Source: Peptococcaceae bacterium (GTDB lineage: Bacteria > Bacillota > Desulfitobacteriia > Desulfitobacteriales > Syntrophobotulaceae). From it: 32,527 bases of DNA. The position numbers and the translations under genes are program-made. Every line of letters starts with the position of its first letter. Positions within the stretch are counted from its first letter, which is position 1. The notes below the pieces were generated by a model. That model saw only the letters and a program-made list of their open reading frames with translations. It was not told the DNA's origin and searched no databases. Of the stretch, positions 1 to 7,266 are shown piece by piece. The stretch is from NCBI GenBank assembly GCA_012520405.1, contig JAAYOJ010000220.1, forward strand, positions 1 to 32,527, written 5' to 3'.

Positions 1-47
1 ATAATAGTTATTTTTCTAGCTTCTTCTTTACTCATTTCTAATTTCAT
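1..47 (-). CDS. 5' end of an unidentified leftward gene (partial)
   Basis: Reading leftward, a GGGAGG ribosome site at 48-53 is followed by in-frame ATG codons at 47-45 and 35-33, then open sequence to the window edge (MKLEMSKEEARKITI). The ATG at 35 has the more usual spacing (12 bases); the one at 47 abuts the ribosome site. A TATAAT-like box lies just upstream on the same strand (55-60). Only about 15 codons are visible, so no function can be assigned. It would be transcribed divergently from the corA region. Confidence 0.4.
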   Translation of the reverse strand, partial: MKLEMSKEEARKITI

Positions 48-143
48 CCTCCCATTATATACCTTTCCATGGGGGATGACATTTTACCTGATGAGTTATA
101 CCATGACATTATCACAGATTAACAACAATAAATTAAAAAGGTC

Positions 144-173
144 TTGACATTTAAAAAATGTATGAAGTAAAAT
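144..173 (+). promoter_or_regulatory. Sigma-A-type promoter for a short RNA/leader
   Basis: A perfect TTGACA (144-149) is followed after 18 bases by TAAAAT (168-173). Transcription would begin near 180, directly at the GC-richer stem-loop segment 181-260, which ends in an intrinsic terminator. Confidence 0.65.
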
Positions 174-179
174 AGATGA

Positions 180-267
180 TTGGAAGGATGGGGAACCTTC
201 CTTGGGGAAAAAGGTGGACGAAGTGGCGGGAACAGGCAGTGGTACGTACGCTGCCTGTTCTGCTTTT
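180..267 (+). ncRNA. Short structured RNA or transcription attenuator upstream of corA
   Basis: About 88 bases from the predicted start of the 144-173 promoter to the T-run of a terminator. It contains a GGAAGG/CCTTCC hairpin (182-187 with 196-201), a purine-rich linker and the terminator hairpin. No ribosome site with a start codon and useful reading frame was seen. It could be a free small RNA, or a riboswitch-like attenuator for corA, which starts 210 bases further on. I do not recognise the family: M-box, ydaO, yybP-ykoY and SRP motifs are not present. Confidence 0.45.
230..267 (+). terminator. Intrinsic terminator of the short RNA
   Basis: GAACAGGCAG (230-239) pairs perfectly with CTGCCTGTTC (251-260). 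The loop carries the palindrome GTACGTAC, and TGCTTTTT follows. Confidence 0.8.
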
Positions 268-477
268 TGAAAGCCTTATAGATAATTAATAAAGTGATAT
301 AGATTTTGATATTTGTTAAGGCCTTTATACATAATTGTTTAAAAGGCCTATTATTATGGAAAACATATTCCGGCTAGAACCGGCTAGATCCATCCTAAGG
401 AATAATTAACATAGTTCTGCGAATAGTAATATTGCTATTCAATAAACATAACCTAACTTGACATCTTGGAGAGGCAA
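268..477. other. AT-rich corA leader with hairpins and a tandem decamer
   Basis: No reading frame is supported here. The segment holds an AGGCCTTT/AAAGGCCT hairpin (319-326 with 342-349), a tandem near-duplicate decamer CCGGCTAGAA/CCGGCTAGAT (370-379, 380-389) and a GAATAG/CTATTC hairpin (421-426 with 435-440) close to the corA ribosome site. It may be an untranslated leader; no known riboswitch was recognised. Confidence 0.4.
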
Positions 478-1284
478 ATGGAGATTAAAGCACTGAATTT
501 TAATTCCTGGGATGAGATAAAATCTAATATTAATTTACTGTCAGAGTCGGAAAAAACAGACTTTAAACATTTAGCAACTTTAGAGAAGAGTTTTTCTAAA
601 CAATTAAATAGCCATCTGCAGTTTTTTAGTTTTAAAGGAAGTCGTTACCATATTAGGATTTTGATAAGTGAGAACGCCTTTTATTATCATCCTAACAATA
701 TTTTGGATGAAAACCTCGCCCACTGGAGAAATGACCAAAAACTGGCCAATACTTATGATCTTTTGTGTTTAGTAGGCTTTGAGTTATTGGAAATAATTCA
801 ACGCCAAAGCCACAGCTTGGAATCATTTATGGATAAATTCGAGGCTGACATCTTGGAAGATCCCAGGAAATCCCAAATATCAGATATTATCAGACTGCGT
901 GGTAACGCCCTAAAGATTAAGAAACAATTAAACAACTATAATCAAATCTTTATCCGCTATAAACGTAGTACCCCTTTATGGGATGAATTAATCATTAATC
1001 TGCAGAGTAGCCTTGATGACGCCAGGAGTTTGGTTGAAGTTATCGAAAATATCAGAGAGGCTCACCAAGCTTCCATGGATAATAAAGCGAATGAAATTAT
1101 GAAGTTTCTCACTATAATGGCGACAATCCTACTGCCGATCAGCCTGCTGACTAGCTTTTTTGGTATGAATTTTGAAAATATGCCCTTGATTCATAATCAC
1201 AATGGGATTTATATTTTATATGGGTTATGTTTGATTGTTGTACTGATTTCTATTTACCTGTTTAAGCAAAAAGATTGGCTGTAA
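478..1284 (+). CDS. corA: CorA-family magnesium transporter
   Basis: Inner-membrane divalent cation (Mg2+/Co2+) channel subunit; CorA works as a pentamer. The N-terminal ~205 residues are the soluble, helical, charged domain. Two membrane segments close the protein (about 207-230 and 245-262), and the CorA signature Gly-Met-Asn (229-231, in FFGMNFENMP) sits at the end of the first. The C-terminus is short and basic (FKQKDWL), as in the family. At 268 residues it is shorter than typical CorA (about 310-320), mainly in the N-terminal domain. The ATG at 478 is chosen because GGAGAGG (468-474) sits just before it; the upstream in-frame TTG at 466 lies before that site. A CYTH-domain gene follows after 24 bases, so the two may be co-transcribed. 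Confidence 0.88.
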   Translation: MEIKALNFNSWDEIKSNINLLSESEKTDFKHLATLEKSFSKQLNSHLQFFSFKGSRYHIRILISENAFYYHPNNILDENLAHWRNDQKLANTYDLLCLVGFELLEIIQRQSHSLESFMDKFEADILEDPRKSQISDIIRLRGNALKIKKQLNNYNQIFIRYKRSTPLWDELIINLQSSLDDARSLVEVIENIREAHQASMDNKANEIMKFLTIMATILLPISLLTSFFGMNFENMPLIHNHNGIYILYGLCLIVVLISIYLFKQKDWL

Positions 1285-1308
1285 GCAATAAGGTTTAAGG
1301 AGATGACA

Positions 1309-1791
1309 TTGAGCATGGGTCTGGAAATTGAGCGTAAATTTCTGGTTCACCATGATTTGCTGCCTCCATTAAGTGCTGGGGAAAAGATTATTCAGGGATA
1401 CTTGTCGGAAAAACCAATGGTTAGGTTTAGAATTATTAATTATAACTTAATTATTACGGTTAAACAGTATTTTTCCGGCGGTAGACGTTTTGAACTGGAA
1501 ACACCGGCTAAAAAAGTAACGGAGGAGGAAATTGCAAAAATCCAGGAGCTAGCTATAAGTCCCCCTATTATCAAAATCAGGCACAAAATCAAAGATGAAT
1601 TGGGCTTGATCTGGGAGTTAGATATCTATGAAGGCCCAAACAAAGGACTGGTGACAGTGGATATAGAACTGCCGACTGAAGATTATCCAATTAACTTTCC
1701 GGCCTGGGTGGACCGCGAGCATGAAATAACCGAAAATGAACATTATAATAATTTAAACTTAAGCCGCAAACCATACTCCAGCTGGGCATAA
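1309..1791 (+). CDS. CYTH-domain (triphosphate tunnel) protein
   Basis: The CYTH fold hydrolyses triphosphates (inorganic triphosphate, thiamine triphosphate) or, in class IV adenylate cyclases, makes cAMP. The N-terminal signature LEIERKFLV carries the ExExK metal/phosphate motif. Further tunnel strands are visible: ITVKQ, RRFELE, KIRHKI, WELDIYEG and VDIELP, all rich in the alternating charged residues that line the tunnel. At 160 residues it is a single-domain protein without a CHAD domain, which points to a small triphosphatase rather than a YgiF-type fusion. The TTG at 1309 lies 6 bases after AAGGAG (1297-1302); the ATG at 1315 is 12 bases away and equally possible. The ATG at 1303 abuts the ribosome site and is unlikely. 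Confidence 0.82.
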   Translation: MSMGLEIERKFLVHHDLLPPLSAGEKIIQGYLSEKPMVRFRIINYNLIITVKQYFSGGRRFELETPAKKVTEEEIAKIQELAISPPIIKIRHKIKDELGLIWELDIYEGPNKGLVTVDIELPTEDYPINFPAWVDREHEITENEHYNNLNLSRKPYSSWA

Positions 1792-1871
1792 ATTAGTATT
1801 TTTTTGCCTTACTGTGTATAATAACCAAAAGAATAATCCTGTTAGAATTTTATTAGTTGGGAGGAATGATT

Positions 1872-3686
1872 TTGGCCAAGACCTTGCGTAAGAGGGAAGA
1901 AATCCCACAAGAAGATAAATGGAGATTGGAGGATATTTTTCCTTCAGATCAGGAATGGGAGAAAAGATTTAAAGAAACTGAACAACTTATTTCTTTAGCT
2001 GAAAAATACAAGGGCAACCTGGCTCAAAGTCCGTCTATGTTTATAGAAGGAATGGAATGGGCCGACAAACTGAGTCTTAACTTAGAAGATTTATATACTT
2101 ATGCTAAAATGCGCCGGGATGAAAACAATAAAATAAGTCTCTATCAGGGAATGACGGACAGAGCCGGCATGCTTTCCGTACAAGCCGGGAGCGCTTTGTC
2201 TTTTATTGTGCCGGAAATACTGGCTATTCCGGAGGAAAAATTAACTCAAATTCGCCGGGATCCAAGACTGAAACTTTATGATCACTTTCTGGAGAATGTT
2301 TTACGTCAAAAGGAACATATTCTTTCTCCCGAAGAAGAAAAGTTACTGGCTGAAGCAGGTGAACTTGCCGCAGCACCGAGTACGATTTTCAGTATGGCCA
2401 ATGATGCCGACTTAAAAATCGGTTATATTAAGGATGAAAAAGGCCGGGAAATTGAACTTACTAAGGGCAATTTCATTAAGTATATGGAGAGTAAAGAGCG
2501 GGCGGTAAGAAAGGACGCTTTCACCACTTTATATGCGGCTTATAATAAACAAATAAATACTTGGGGTGCTATGCTTAATGCCAGCGTTAAAGCTGATGTT
2601 TTTTTTGCCAAAGCCAGGCGTTATCGCTCCTCTATTGAGGCCGCTTTAGATAGTGATAACGTTCCGTTGGCGGTTTATGATTCCCTCCTTGAAACCGTAC
2701 ATAGCTTTCTCCCGGAATTTCAGAGATATCTGAAGTTGCGGAAAAAAGTACTGGCCCTGGATGAACTCCATATGTACGATATTTATGTGCCCTTGCTGCC
2801 GGAAATGGATGCCTATATACCATTTGCCGAGGCTAAAGAGAAAGTAAAAGAAGGTCTTAAGCCTTTGGGTGGAGAATACCTTAAAGTTTTGGAAGAAGGT
2901 TTTGCTAACCGCTGGATAGATGTTTATGAAAATGAAGGAAAGACGAGTGGGGCTTATTCTTGGGGCACTTACAGCAGTCACCCCTACGTTTTGCTCAATC
3001 ATCAAAATACCTTGGATTCCTTATTTACTTTAGCTCACGAGATGGGACATGCCCTGCATAGTTATTTCTCCAACAAGAAGCAGCCCCATTTATATGCCGG
3101 GTACAAGATTTTTGTGGCTGAGGTTGCTTCCACCCTTAATGAGTCACTGGTTATGAGGCACTTAATCCATACTGCGGACAATCCCAAAATGAAAGCTTAT
3201 CTGCTTAACCATTACTTAGAGCAGTTCCGGGGAACGGTTTTTCGCCAGACAATGTTTGCAGAGTTTGAAAAAACCATTCACGCTGCAGTGGAAAGAAATG
3301 AATCCTTGACTGCAGACAACCTCTCTCAAATATACAGGGAATTGAATTTGAAATATTTCGGCCCGGATGTTGTTGTCGATGAACAAATAAATATAGAATG
3401 GGCAAGGATACCTCATTTTTACAGTTCTTTCTATGTTTACAAGTATGCGACCGGTTTTTCAGCCGCCACTGCCTTATCCCAGCAAATCCTGAATGAAGGT
3501 CCAGCTTCTGTTAAGAGATATTTGGAATTTCTAGCCGGCGGGGGTTCGGATTATCCGATTGTGCTGCTGCGGCGAGCAGGGGTAGATATGGAGAAGCCTG
3601 AACCTGTTAGGGAAGCTCTCACTGTATTTTCTGACCTTCTAAACCAATTAGAGGATCTAATAAACAAAGAAAATTTATGGGGGTAA
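1872..3686 (+). CDS. pepF: Oligoendopeptidase F (M3B zinc metallopeptidase)
   Basis: Cytoplasmic zinc endopeptidase that cuts short peptides. The HExxH zinc site is at 389-393 (HEMGH), with the third ligand Glu417 28 residues after the first His (in AEVAST), the M3 arrangement. The N-terminus (KREEIPQEDKWRLEDIFPSD) is the usual PepF start, and the length, 604 residues, matches the family. The start is set at the TTG at 1872, 7 bases after GGGAGG (1859-1864); the ATG at 1866 is only 1 base from that site. A TATAAT at 1817-1822 could be part of a promoter but has no good -35. The stop lies 5 bases before the mrp start, so the two are probably co-translated. Confidence 0.93.
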   Translation: MAKTLRKREEIPQEDKWRLEDIFPSDQEWEKRFKETEQLISLAEKYKGNLAQSPSMFIEGMEWADKLSLNLEDLYTYAKMRRDENNKISLYQGMTDRAGMLSVQAGSALSFIVPEILAIPEEKLTQIRRDPRLKLYDHFLENVLRQKEHILSPEEEKLLAEAGELAAAPSTIFSMANDADLKIGYIKDEKGREIELTKGNFIKYMESKERAVRKDAFTTLYAAYNKQINTWGAMLNASVKADVFFAKARRYRSSIEAALDSDNVPLAVYDSLLETVHSFLPEFQRYLKLRKKVLALDELHMYDIYVPLLPEMDAYIPFAEAKEKVKEGLKPLGGEYLKVLEEGFANRWIDVYENEGKTSGAYSWGTYSSHPYVLLNHQNTLDSLFTLAHEMGHALHSYFSNKKQPHLYAGYKIFVAEVASTLNESLVMRHLIHTADNPKMKAYLLNHYLEQFRGTVFRQTMFAEFEKTIHAAVERNESLTADNLSQIYRELNLKYFGPDVVVDEQINIEWARIPHFYSSFYVYKYATGFSAATALSQQILNEGPASVKRYLEFLAGGGSDYPIVLLRRAGVDMEKPEPVREALTVFSDLLNQLEDLINKENLWG

Positions 3687-3691
3687 TTATT

Positions 3692-4525
3692 ATGTCTGAT
3701 GCATGCAGCAGTTGTTCTTCAGCTTCCAGTTGTTCCGGAGATTGTTCTTCTGTTCCGGTGAAAACTAAGGCCCAAGAGGCCAGTAAAGTTAAAAAAGTAA
3801 TCGCCGTCATGAGCGGTAAGGGAGGTGTGGGCAAATCTTCGGTTACTGCAATGCTGGCGGTTAACTTCAGGCGTCAGGGTTACCAAGTGGGTGTATTGGA
3901 TGCTGATATAACAGGACCCAGCATACCTAAAATTTTTGGCCGTAAAGATACTGCGGGTGCTAGTGAGATTGGCCTTCTGCCGGTTGAAACTGAAACCGGT
4001 ATTAAGCTCATGTCTTTGAATTTAATGATACCTAATGAAGACGATCCTGTTGTTTGGCGTGGGCCTGTTATTTCTCAACTGGTTAGACAATACTGGACCG
4101 ATGTAGTTTGGGGAGAATTGGACTATTTGTTGATTGATCTGCCCCCGGGGACAGGAGATGTGCCTATTTCGGTATTCCAGTCCATACCTGTTGACGGGGT
4201 AGTCATAGTGACCAGCCCCCAGCAGCTAGCTAACATGGTAGTCAGAAAAGCGATTAAAATGGTTAGAATGTTTAAAGCTAATTTCTATGGATTAATAGAG
4301 AACATGGCCTATGTAGAGTGCCCTGAATGTAAGCATAAAATCGAAGTCTTTGGTAAGCCCAGGGGTAAGGAAGAAGCAGAGAACAATAATATTCCTTTCC
4401 TGGGAGAGTTGCCTCTTGATCCGGAGTTGGCCGGTTTGGCTGATGCCGGAGAAATTGAGAAGTATTATTCTCCGAGATTTGAGGCCATTAGTCAAGCCTT
4501 AAGTACTGAGCTGGCAAAGCTGTAA
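3692..4525 (+). CDS. Mrp/NBP35-family Fe-S cluster carrier ATPase
   Basis: P-loop ATPase of the MinD/Mrp (ApbC/NBP35) group that binds and transfers [4Fe-4S] clusters. The deviant Walker A is at 42-50 (GKGGVGKSS), with downstream switch segments DADITGPSIPK and LIDLPPGTGD. The cluster-binding CxxC is Cys210/Cys213 (CPEC). The N-terminus is rich in Cys (5, 8, 14, 18), like the extra cluster site of NBP35-type proteins, although the spacing differs from the eukaryotic motif. The start at 3692 is 7 bases after GGGGGT (3679-3684), which overlaps the end of pepF. It probably works with the IscS/IscU system encoded at 14.3-15.9 kb. Confidence 0.92.
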   Translation: MSDACSSCSSASSCSGDCSSVPVKTKAQEASKVKKVIAVMSGKGGVGKSSVTAMLAVNFRRQGYQVGVLDADITGPSIPKIFGRKDTAGASEIGLLPVETETGIKLMSLNLMIPNEDDPVVWRGPVISQLVRQYWTDVVWGELDYLLIDLPPGTGDVPISVFQSIPVDGVVIVTSPQQLANMVVRKAIKMVRMFKANFYGLIENMAYVECPECKHKIEVFGKPRGKEEAENNNIPFLGELPLDPELAGLADAGEIEKYYSPRFEAISQALSTELAKL

Positions 4526-4544
4526 ATAATTCAAACGCAAGCCT

Positions 4545-4574
4545 TTGAAAATACTTAATAATATATTTGATAAA
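4545..4574 (+). promoter_or_regulatory. Possible promoter for ahcY
   Basis: TTGAAA (4545-4550), an 18-base spacer and GATAAA (4569-4574, overlapping a TAAAAT at 4571-4576) stand in the 90-base gap before ahcY. The -10 box is weak. Confidence 0.35.
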
Positions 4575-4615
4575 ATACCTAAATATAAAGCTAGATGCGA
4601 GATGGGGGTGGTTTA

Positions 4616-5863
4616 ATGAGAGAGTACAATATAAGGGACATAGCTCTGGCTCCAAGCGGGCATCGTAAAATAGAGTGGGTTCGGCAGTTTATGCCTGTTT
4701 TGAATCGCTTGAATCAAGAATTTACGGACCAAAAGCCTTTTGCCGGCAAAAGGGTGGTACTGTGCCTCCATCTGGAAGCTAAAACCGCTTATTTGGCCTT
4801 AACCTTACAGGCCGGAGGAGCAAAAGTGGCGGTTGTTGCCAGTAATCCGCTTTCTACCCAGGACGATGTGGTTGCTGCTTTGGTTGAAAACGGCATTAGT
4901 GCTTACGCCTGGTATAAGGCCACGGATGAAGAATATAAAATGCATATTAACCAGGCCTTGGATTTTAAGCCGGACCTGATTATTGATGATGGCGGGGACT
5001 TGGTTTCGGCGCTTCATACTAGCCGGCGGGAACTTTTAGATAGGATCCAGGGTGGGGCTGAGGAAACCACGACAGGAATCCTTCGTCTCAAAGCTATGGC
5101 TAAGGAAGGAAAACTATGTTTCCCGATGATGGCTGTCAATGACGCCCGCAGCAAGTATCTTTTTGATAACCGTTATGGAACGGGGCAGTCGGTATGGGAT
5201 GCAATCTTAAGGACTACAAACCTAGTGGTGGCCGGTAAAACCGTTTGTATCATTGGCTATGGCTGGTGCGGCAAAGGGGTTGCTTTACGAGCCAAAGGGT
5301 TAGGAGCCAAAGTAGTGATCTGTGAAGTTGATCCTGTTAAAGCGAATGAAGCTTGGATGGACGGACATGATGTTAAAAAGCTAAAGGAAGCGGCTCCTTA
5401 TGCTGATTATTTTATTACGGTTACCGGTAATAAGAATGTGATTCACCGGGAACATATGCAATTAATGAAAAACGGAGCTATTTTAGCTAATGCCGGGCAC
5501 TTTGATGTGGAAATTTGCAAGCCGGATCTAGCTCAAATCAGTATTTCCCAAAAAACAGTTAAGCCCAATATCGAAGAATTTATCTTGCCGGACGGCAGGA
5601 AAATCTATTTATTAGCTGAAGGACGATTGGTCAATTTGGCTGCAGGGGATGGTCATCCGGCTGAAGTAATGGATATGTCTTTCGCCTTGCAAGCATTGGC
5701 CTTAGATTACCTGGCGAAAAATAAGGAAATTGAGAATGGTGTGCATAATGTGCCGCTGGAAATCGATAATAAAGTAGCGCTGATGAAGCTAAATTCCTTA
5801 GGATTGAATATCGATAGTTTGACAGATGAACAGGTACGATACTTAGCAGCCTGGCAAGAATAA
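4616..5863 (+). CDS. ahcY: S-adenosylhomocysteine hydrolase
   Basis: NAD-dependent enzyme that reversibly splits S-adenosylhomocysteine to adenosine and homocysteine, clearing the inhibitory by-product of SAM-dependent methylation. The NAD-binding segment is recognisable (IIGYGWCGKGVALRAKGLGA, then CEVDPVKANEAWMDG), as are the NGAILANAGHFDVEI strand and the C-terminal LAAGDGHPAEVMDMSFALQA. At 415 residues it is the shorter bacterial/archaeal-type form without the long insertion of some proteobacterial enzymes. The ATG at 4616 follows GGGGGTGG (4603-4610); the in-frame ATG at 4595 lies upstream of that site. No homocysteine- or methionine-cycle partner is next to it. Confidence 0.95.
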   Translation: MREYNIRDIALAPSGHRKIEWVRQFMPVLNRLNQEFTDQKPFAGKRVVLCLHLEAKTAYLALTLQAGGAKVAVVASNPLSTQDDVVAALVENGISAYAWYKATDEEYKMHINQALDFKPDLIIDDGGDLVSALHTSRRELLDRIQGGAEETTTGILRLKAMAKEGKLCFPMMAVNDARSKYLFDNRYGTGQSVWDAILRTTNLVVAGKTVCIIGYGWCGKGVALRAKGLGAKVVICEVDPVKANEAWMDGHDVKKLKEAAPYADYFITVTGNKNVIHREHMQLMKNGAILANAGHFDVEICKPDLAQISISQKTVKPNIEEFILPDGRKIYLLAEGRLVNLAAGDGHPAEVMDMSFALQALALDYLAKNKEIENGVHNVPLEIDNKVALMKLNSLGLNIDSLTDEQVRYLAAWQE

Positions 5864-6026
5864 TTAAAATTTAATTCTTCAATTTCAGCTAATTAAGTCA
5901 GAAAAAGATTGTTAAGAGGGATTGAAATTAGTTTTACTGTCTTCTTTTCAGAATGTTTGGGTATGCTGATTTTGGATAGCCTGTTCAGCTTTTGAAATTA
6001 AAGAACTATTAGAATAAAATATAGAT
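5864..6026. other. Intergenic gap between ahcY and the long RNA
   Basis: AT-rich, with no reading frame. It contains the short palindrome ATTAAAATTTAAT just after the ahcY stop, without a convincing T-run, and ends in the promoter of the long RNA. Confidence 0.4.
5992..6020 (+). promoter_or_regulatory. Promoter of the long structured RNA
   Basis: TTGAAA (5992-5997), exactly 17 bases, then TAAAAT (6015-6020). This predicts a transcript starting near 6027, about 70 bases before the GC-rich structured core. Confidence 0.65.
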
Positions 6027-6654
6027 AAAACCAATATATTAAACTATCTAATAAAAATTGGTTCTTTGAAAATAAGAAAGTTTCTTACAGGCATGGGGCG
6101 TTATTCTAGTGCACAGAACGATTGTCGGAGGGCGGGCCTAAGAATCCGCTAAGGGCACACCGATGAAGTTCCTGGTGGTGGCTCGAGGACGCCCAGTCGC
6201 GGGCTGTTGCTGGGAGTTAAGGACTTAGGGGGATCTACAATGGCATGTAGGCGCTACCCTTTGTCCGTGGAGGCCCAGGTTCGTGGCTTAATCAAGTTAC
6301 GGCTTGGGGATGAACCTGCATTAGGAAGGGACTTAGTGCAGTGTAGCCTGCCTTGAGGTGGAGAAGTTGGGAAGGCGCGAAACGGTAAATAAGTATCGGC
6401 AGGTATTTATTTATCGGCCGGAAATTCTTTTCTGCAAAAGAGGCTAGGACAATTGGGAGTGTGAAGGAAAACTTCTAGAGCGCTGTCAAAAAGGATTAAA
6501 GTGCGGACTAAGTGGCGATCAAGTTCCGAAAGTGGTGACACTTCGGGCTGGGAGTAAAGGGAAACCGCCTTTTGGGAAACCAAAAGGATCCTGGCGGGAA
6601 AACCTACTTGACCTAAGCCGTAACGTTTACTTTTTGACTTCCTAAACCTGTAGA

Positions 6655-6688
6655 AACTTTATTATTTCATTGTAAAAATAATAAAGTT
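6655..6688 (+). other. 13-bp perfect hairpin before the RNA terminator
   Basis: AACTTTATTATTT (6655-6667) pairs with AAATAATAAAGTT (6676-6688) around an 8-base loop, immediately upstream of the terminator. It could be a 3' stabilising element of the long RNA. Confidence 0.5.
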
Positions 6689-6690
6689 AT

Positions 6691-6717
6691 AAAGATCCTA
6701 AGATAAGGATCTTTTTT
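6691..6717 (+). terminator. Terminator of the long RNA
   Basis: AAAGATCCT (6691-6699) pairs perfectly with AGGATCTTT (6706-6714) around a 6-base loop, with a T-run at 6712-6717. Confidence 0.8.
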
Positions 6718-6746
6718 ATTTATCATTTTTATCTCAAATAAAACAG

Positions 6747-6783
6747 AAAAAGAAAGACCCGGTAATAACAGGGCCGAAGTCTT
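6747..6783 (-). terminator. Probable terminator of the bactofilin operon
   Basis: On the minus strand, AAGAC and CC segments (6771-6783) pair with GGGTCTT (6754-6760) in an imperfect, bulged hairpin followed by TTCTTTTT. It lies 25 bases beyond the bactofilin stop. Confidence 0.5.
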
Positions 6784-6807
6784 AAACTATTATATTATAC
6801 TATCCGG

Positions 6808-7260
6808 TCAGTTTTGTTGTTTATCGTTGTTTTTTGCAGATAAGGGAACAGTAGGCGATTTGCCGGCCGATGAAGCATTTTGCGATCCATCCGAACCATC
6901 GTAGGTACTCTTACCAATAAAACGCGCTCCCTGATCGATTATTAGTTCCTTAGTATGAATATCTCCGTATATACGGGCAGAAGAACTTAACTCCAGTAAT
7001 TCATTTACTTTGACGTTGCCGCGGACTTCACCGGCTATGCTGATATTTTGGGCTTCGATATCAGCCTTGAGTACTGCGGTGGGGCCAATGACCAGAGAAC
7101 CTGTAACATGGACTGAGCCTTCCAACTTACCGTCAATCCTTGCATTGCCGGCAGCTATAAAAGAGCCTTTGATTTCGCTTTCTTCTGCTAAATAGGTAAG
7201 ATTTGAGTTGTTAGAGCTTTTGGTTACCGGCTTAACGTCATTTTCTTTTCTTCCAAACAT
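6808..7260 (-). CDS. Bactofilin-family cytoskeletal protein
   Basis: Bactofilins polymerise without nucleotide into right-handed beta-helix filaments, often at the membrane, and position cell-wall enzymes. The core (about residues 22-118) shows the short beta-strand repeats of the family: IKGSFIAAGNARIDGKLEGS, VIGPTAVLKADIEAQNISI, VRGNVKVNELLELSSSARI and YGDIHTKELIIDQGARFIG. Disordered, polar tails flank it (MFGRKEND at the start; a Ser/Asn/Lys-rich end). The length, 150 residues, is typical. It starts 6 bases after the stop of the membrane/coiled-coil gene at 7267-7650 and is almost certainly co-transcribed with it. The usual neighbour of bactofilin in Firmicutes is an M23 peptidase. Confidence 0.9.
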   Translation of the reverse strand: MFGRKENDVKPVTKSSNNSNLTYLAEESEIKGSFIAAGNARIDGKLEGSVHVTGSLVIGPTAVLKADIEAQNISIAGEVRGNVKVNELLELSSSARIYGDIHTKELIIDQGARFIGKSTYDGSDGSQNASSAGKSPTVPLSAKNNDKQQN

Positions 7261-7266
7261 CTTTTA

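Larger units (their letters stand above)
6027..6717 (+). ncRNA. Long structured non-coding RNA, OLE RNA candidate
   Basis: No useful reading frame exists between 5864 and 6807, yet 6090-6640 is distinctly GC-richer than its flanks and full of pairing. Rightward sense is shown by two GNRA-capped hairpins: CCTTTTGG-GAAA-CCAAAAGG (6568-6587) and CCGAAAGTG-GTGA-CACTTCGG (6526-6546, one bulged A). Other helices are CAGGTTC/GAACCTG (6276-6282 with 6312-6318), a 10-bp helix 6383-6392 with 6407-6416, and CTACA/TGTAG (6234-6250 region). The ends may close by 6098-6104 pairing with 6620-6626 (five Watson-Crick and two G-U pairs). A promoter (5992-6020) and terminator (6691-6717) frame it. RNase P, tmRNA and SRP RNA signatures are absent. 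The size (about 530-690 bases) and host group fit OLE RNA, but I cannot confirm the family, and no OapA-like membrane protein gene is adjacent. Confidence 0.6.

Noticed and set aside
144-477. M-box or another known riboswitch before corA
   Set aside because: The conserved M-box core, ydaO and yybP-ykoY sequences were not found; only generic hairpins are present.
2646-3005. Minus-strand open frame of 119 codons inside pepF
   Set aside because: It lies opposite a strongly conserved gene, has no ribosome site, and shows no recognisable protein features.
6090-6640. RNase P RNA, tmRNA, SRP RNA or a group II intron as the identity of the long RNA
   Set aside because: The conserved RNase P core (GAGGAAAGTCC, ACAGAA), the tmRNA ends with CCA, the SRP GGTCCGGAAGGAAGCAGC motif, and a group II domain V hairpin are all absent.
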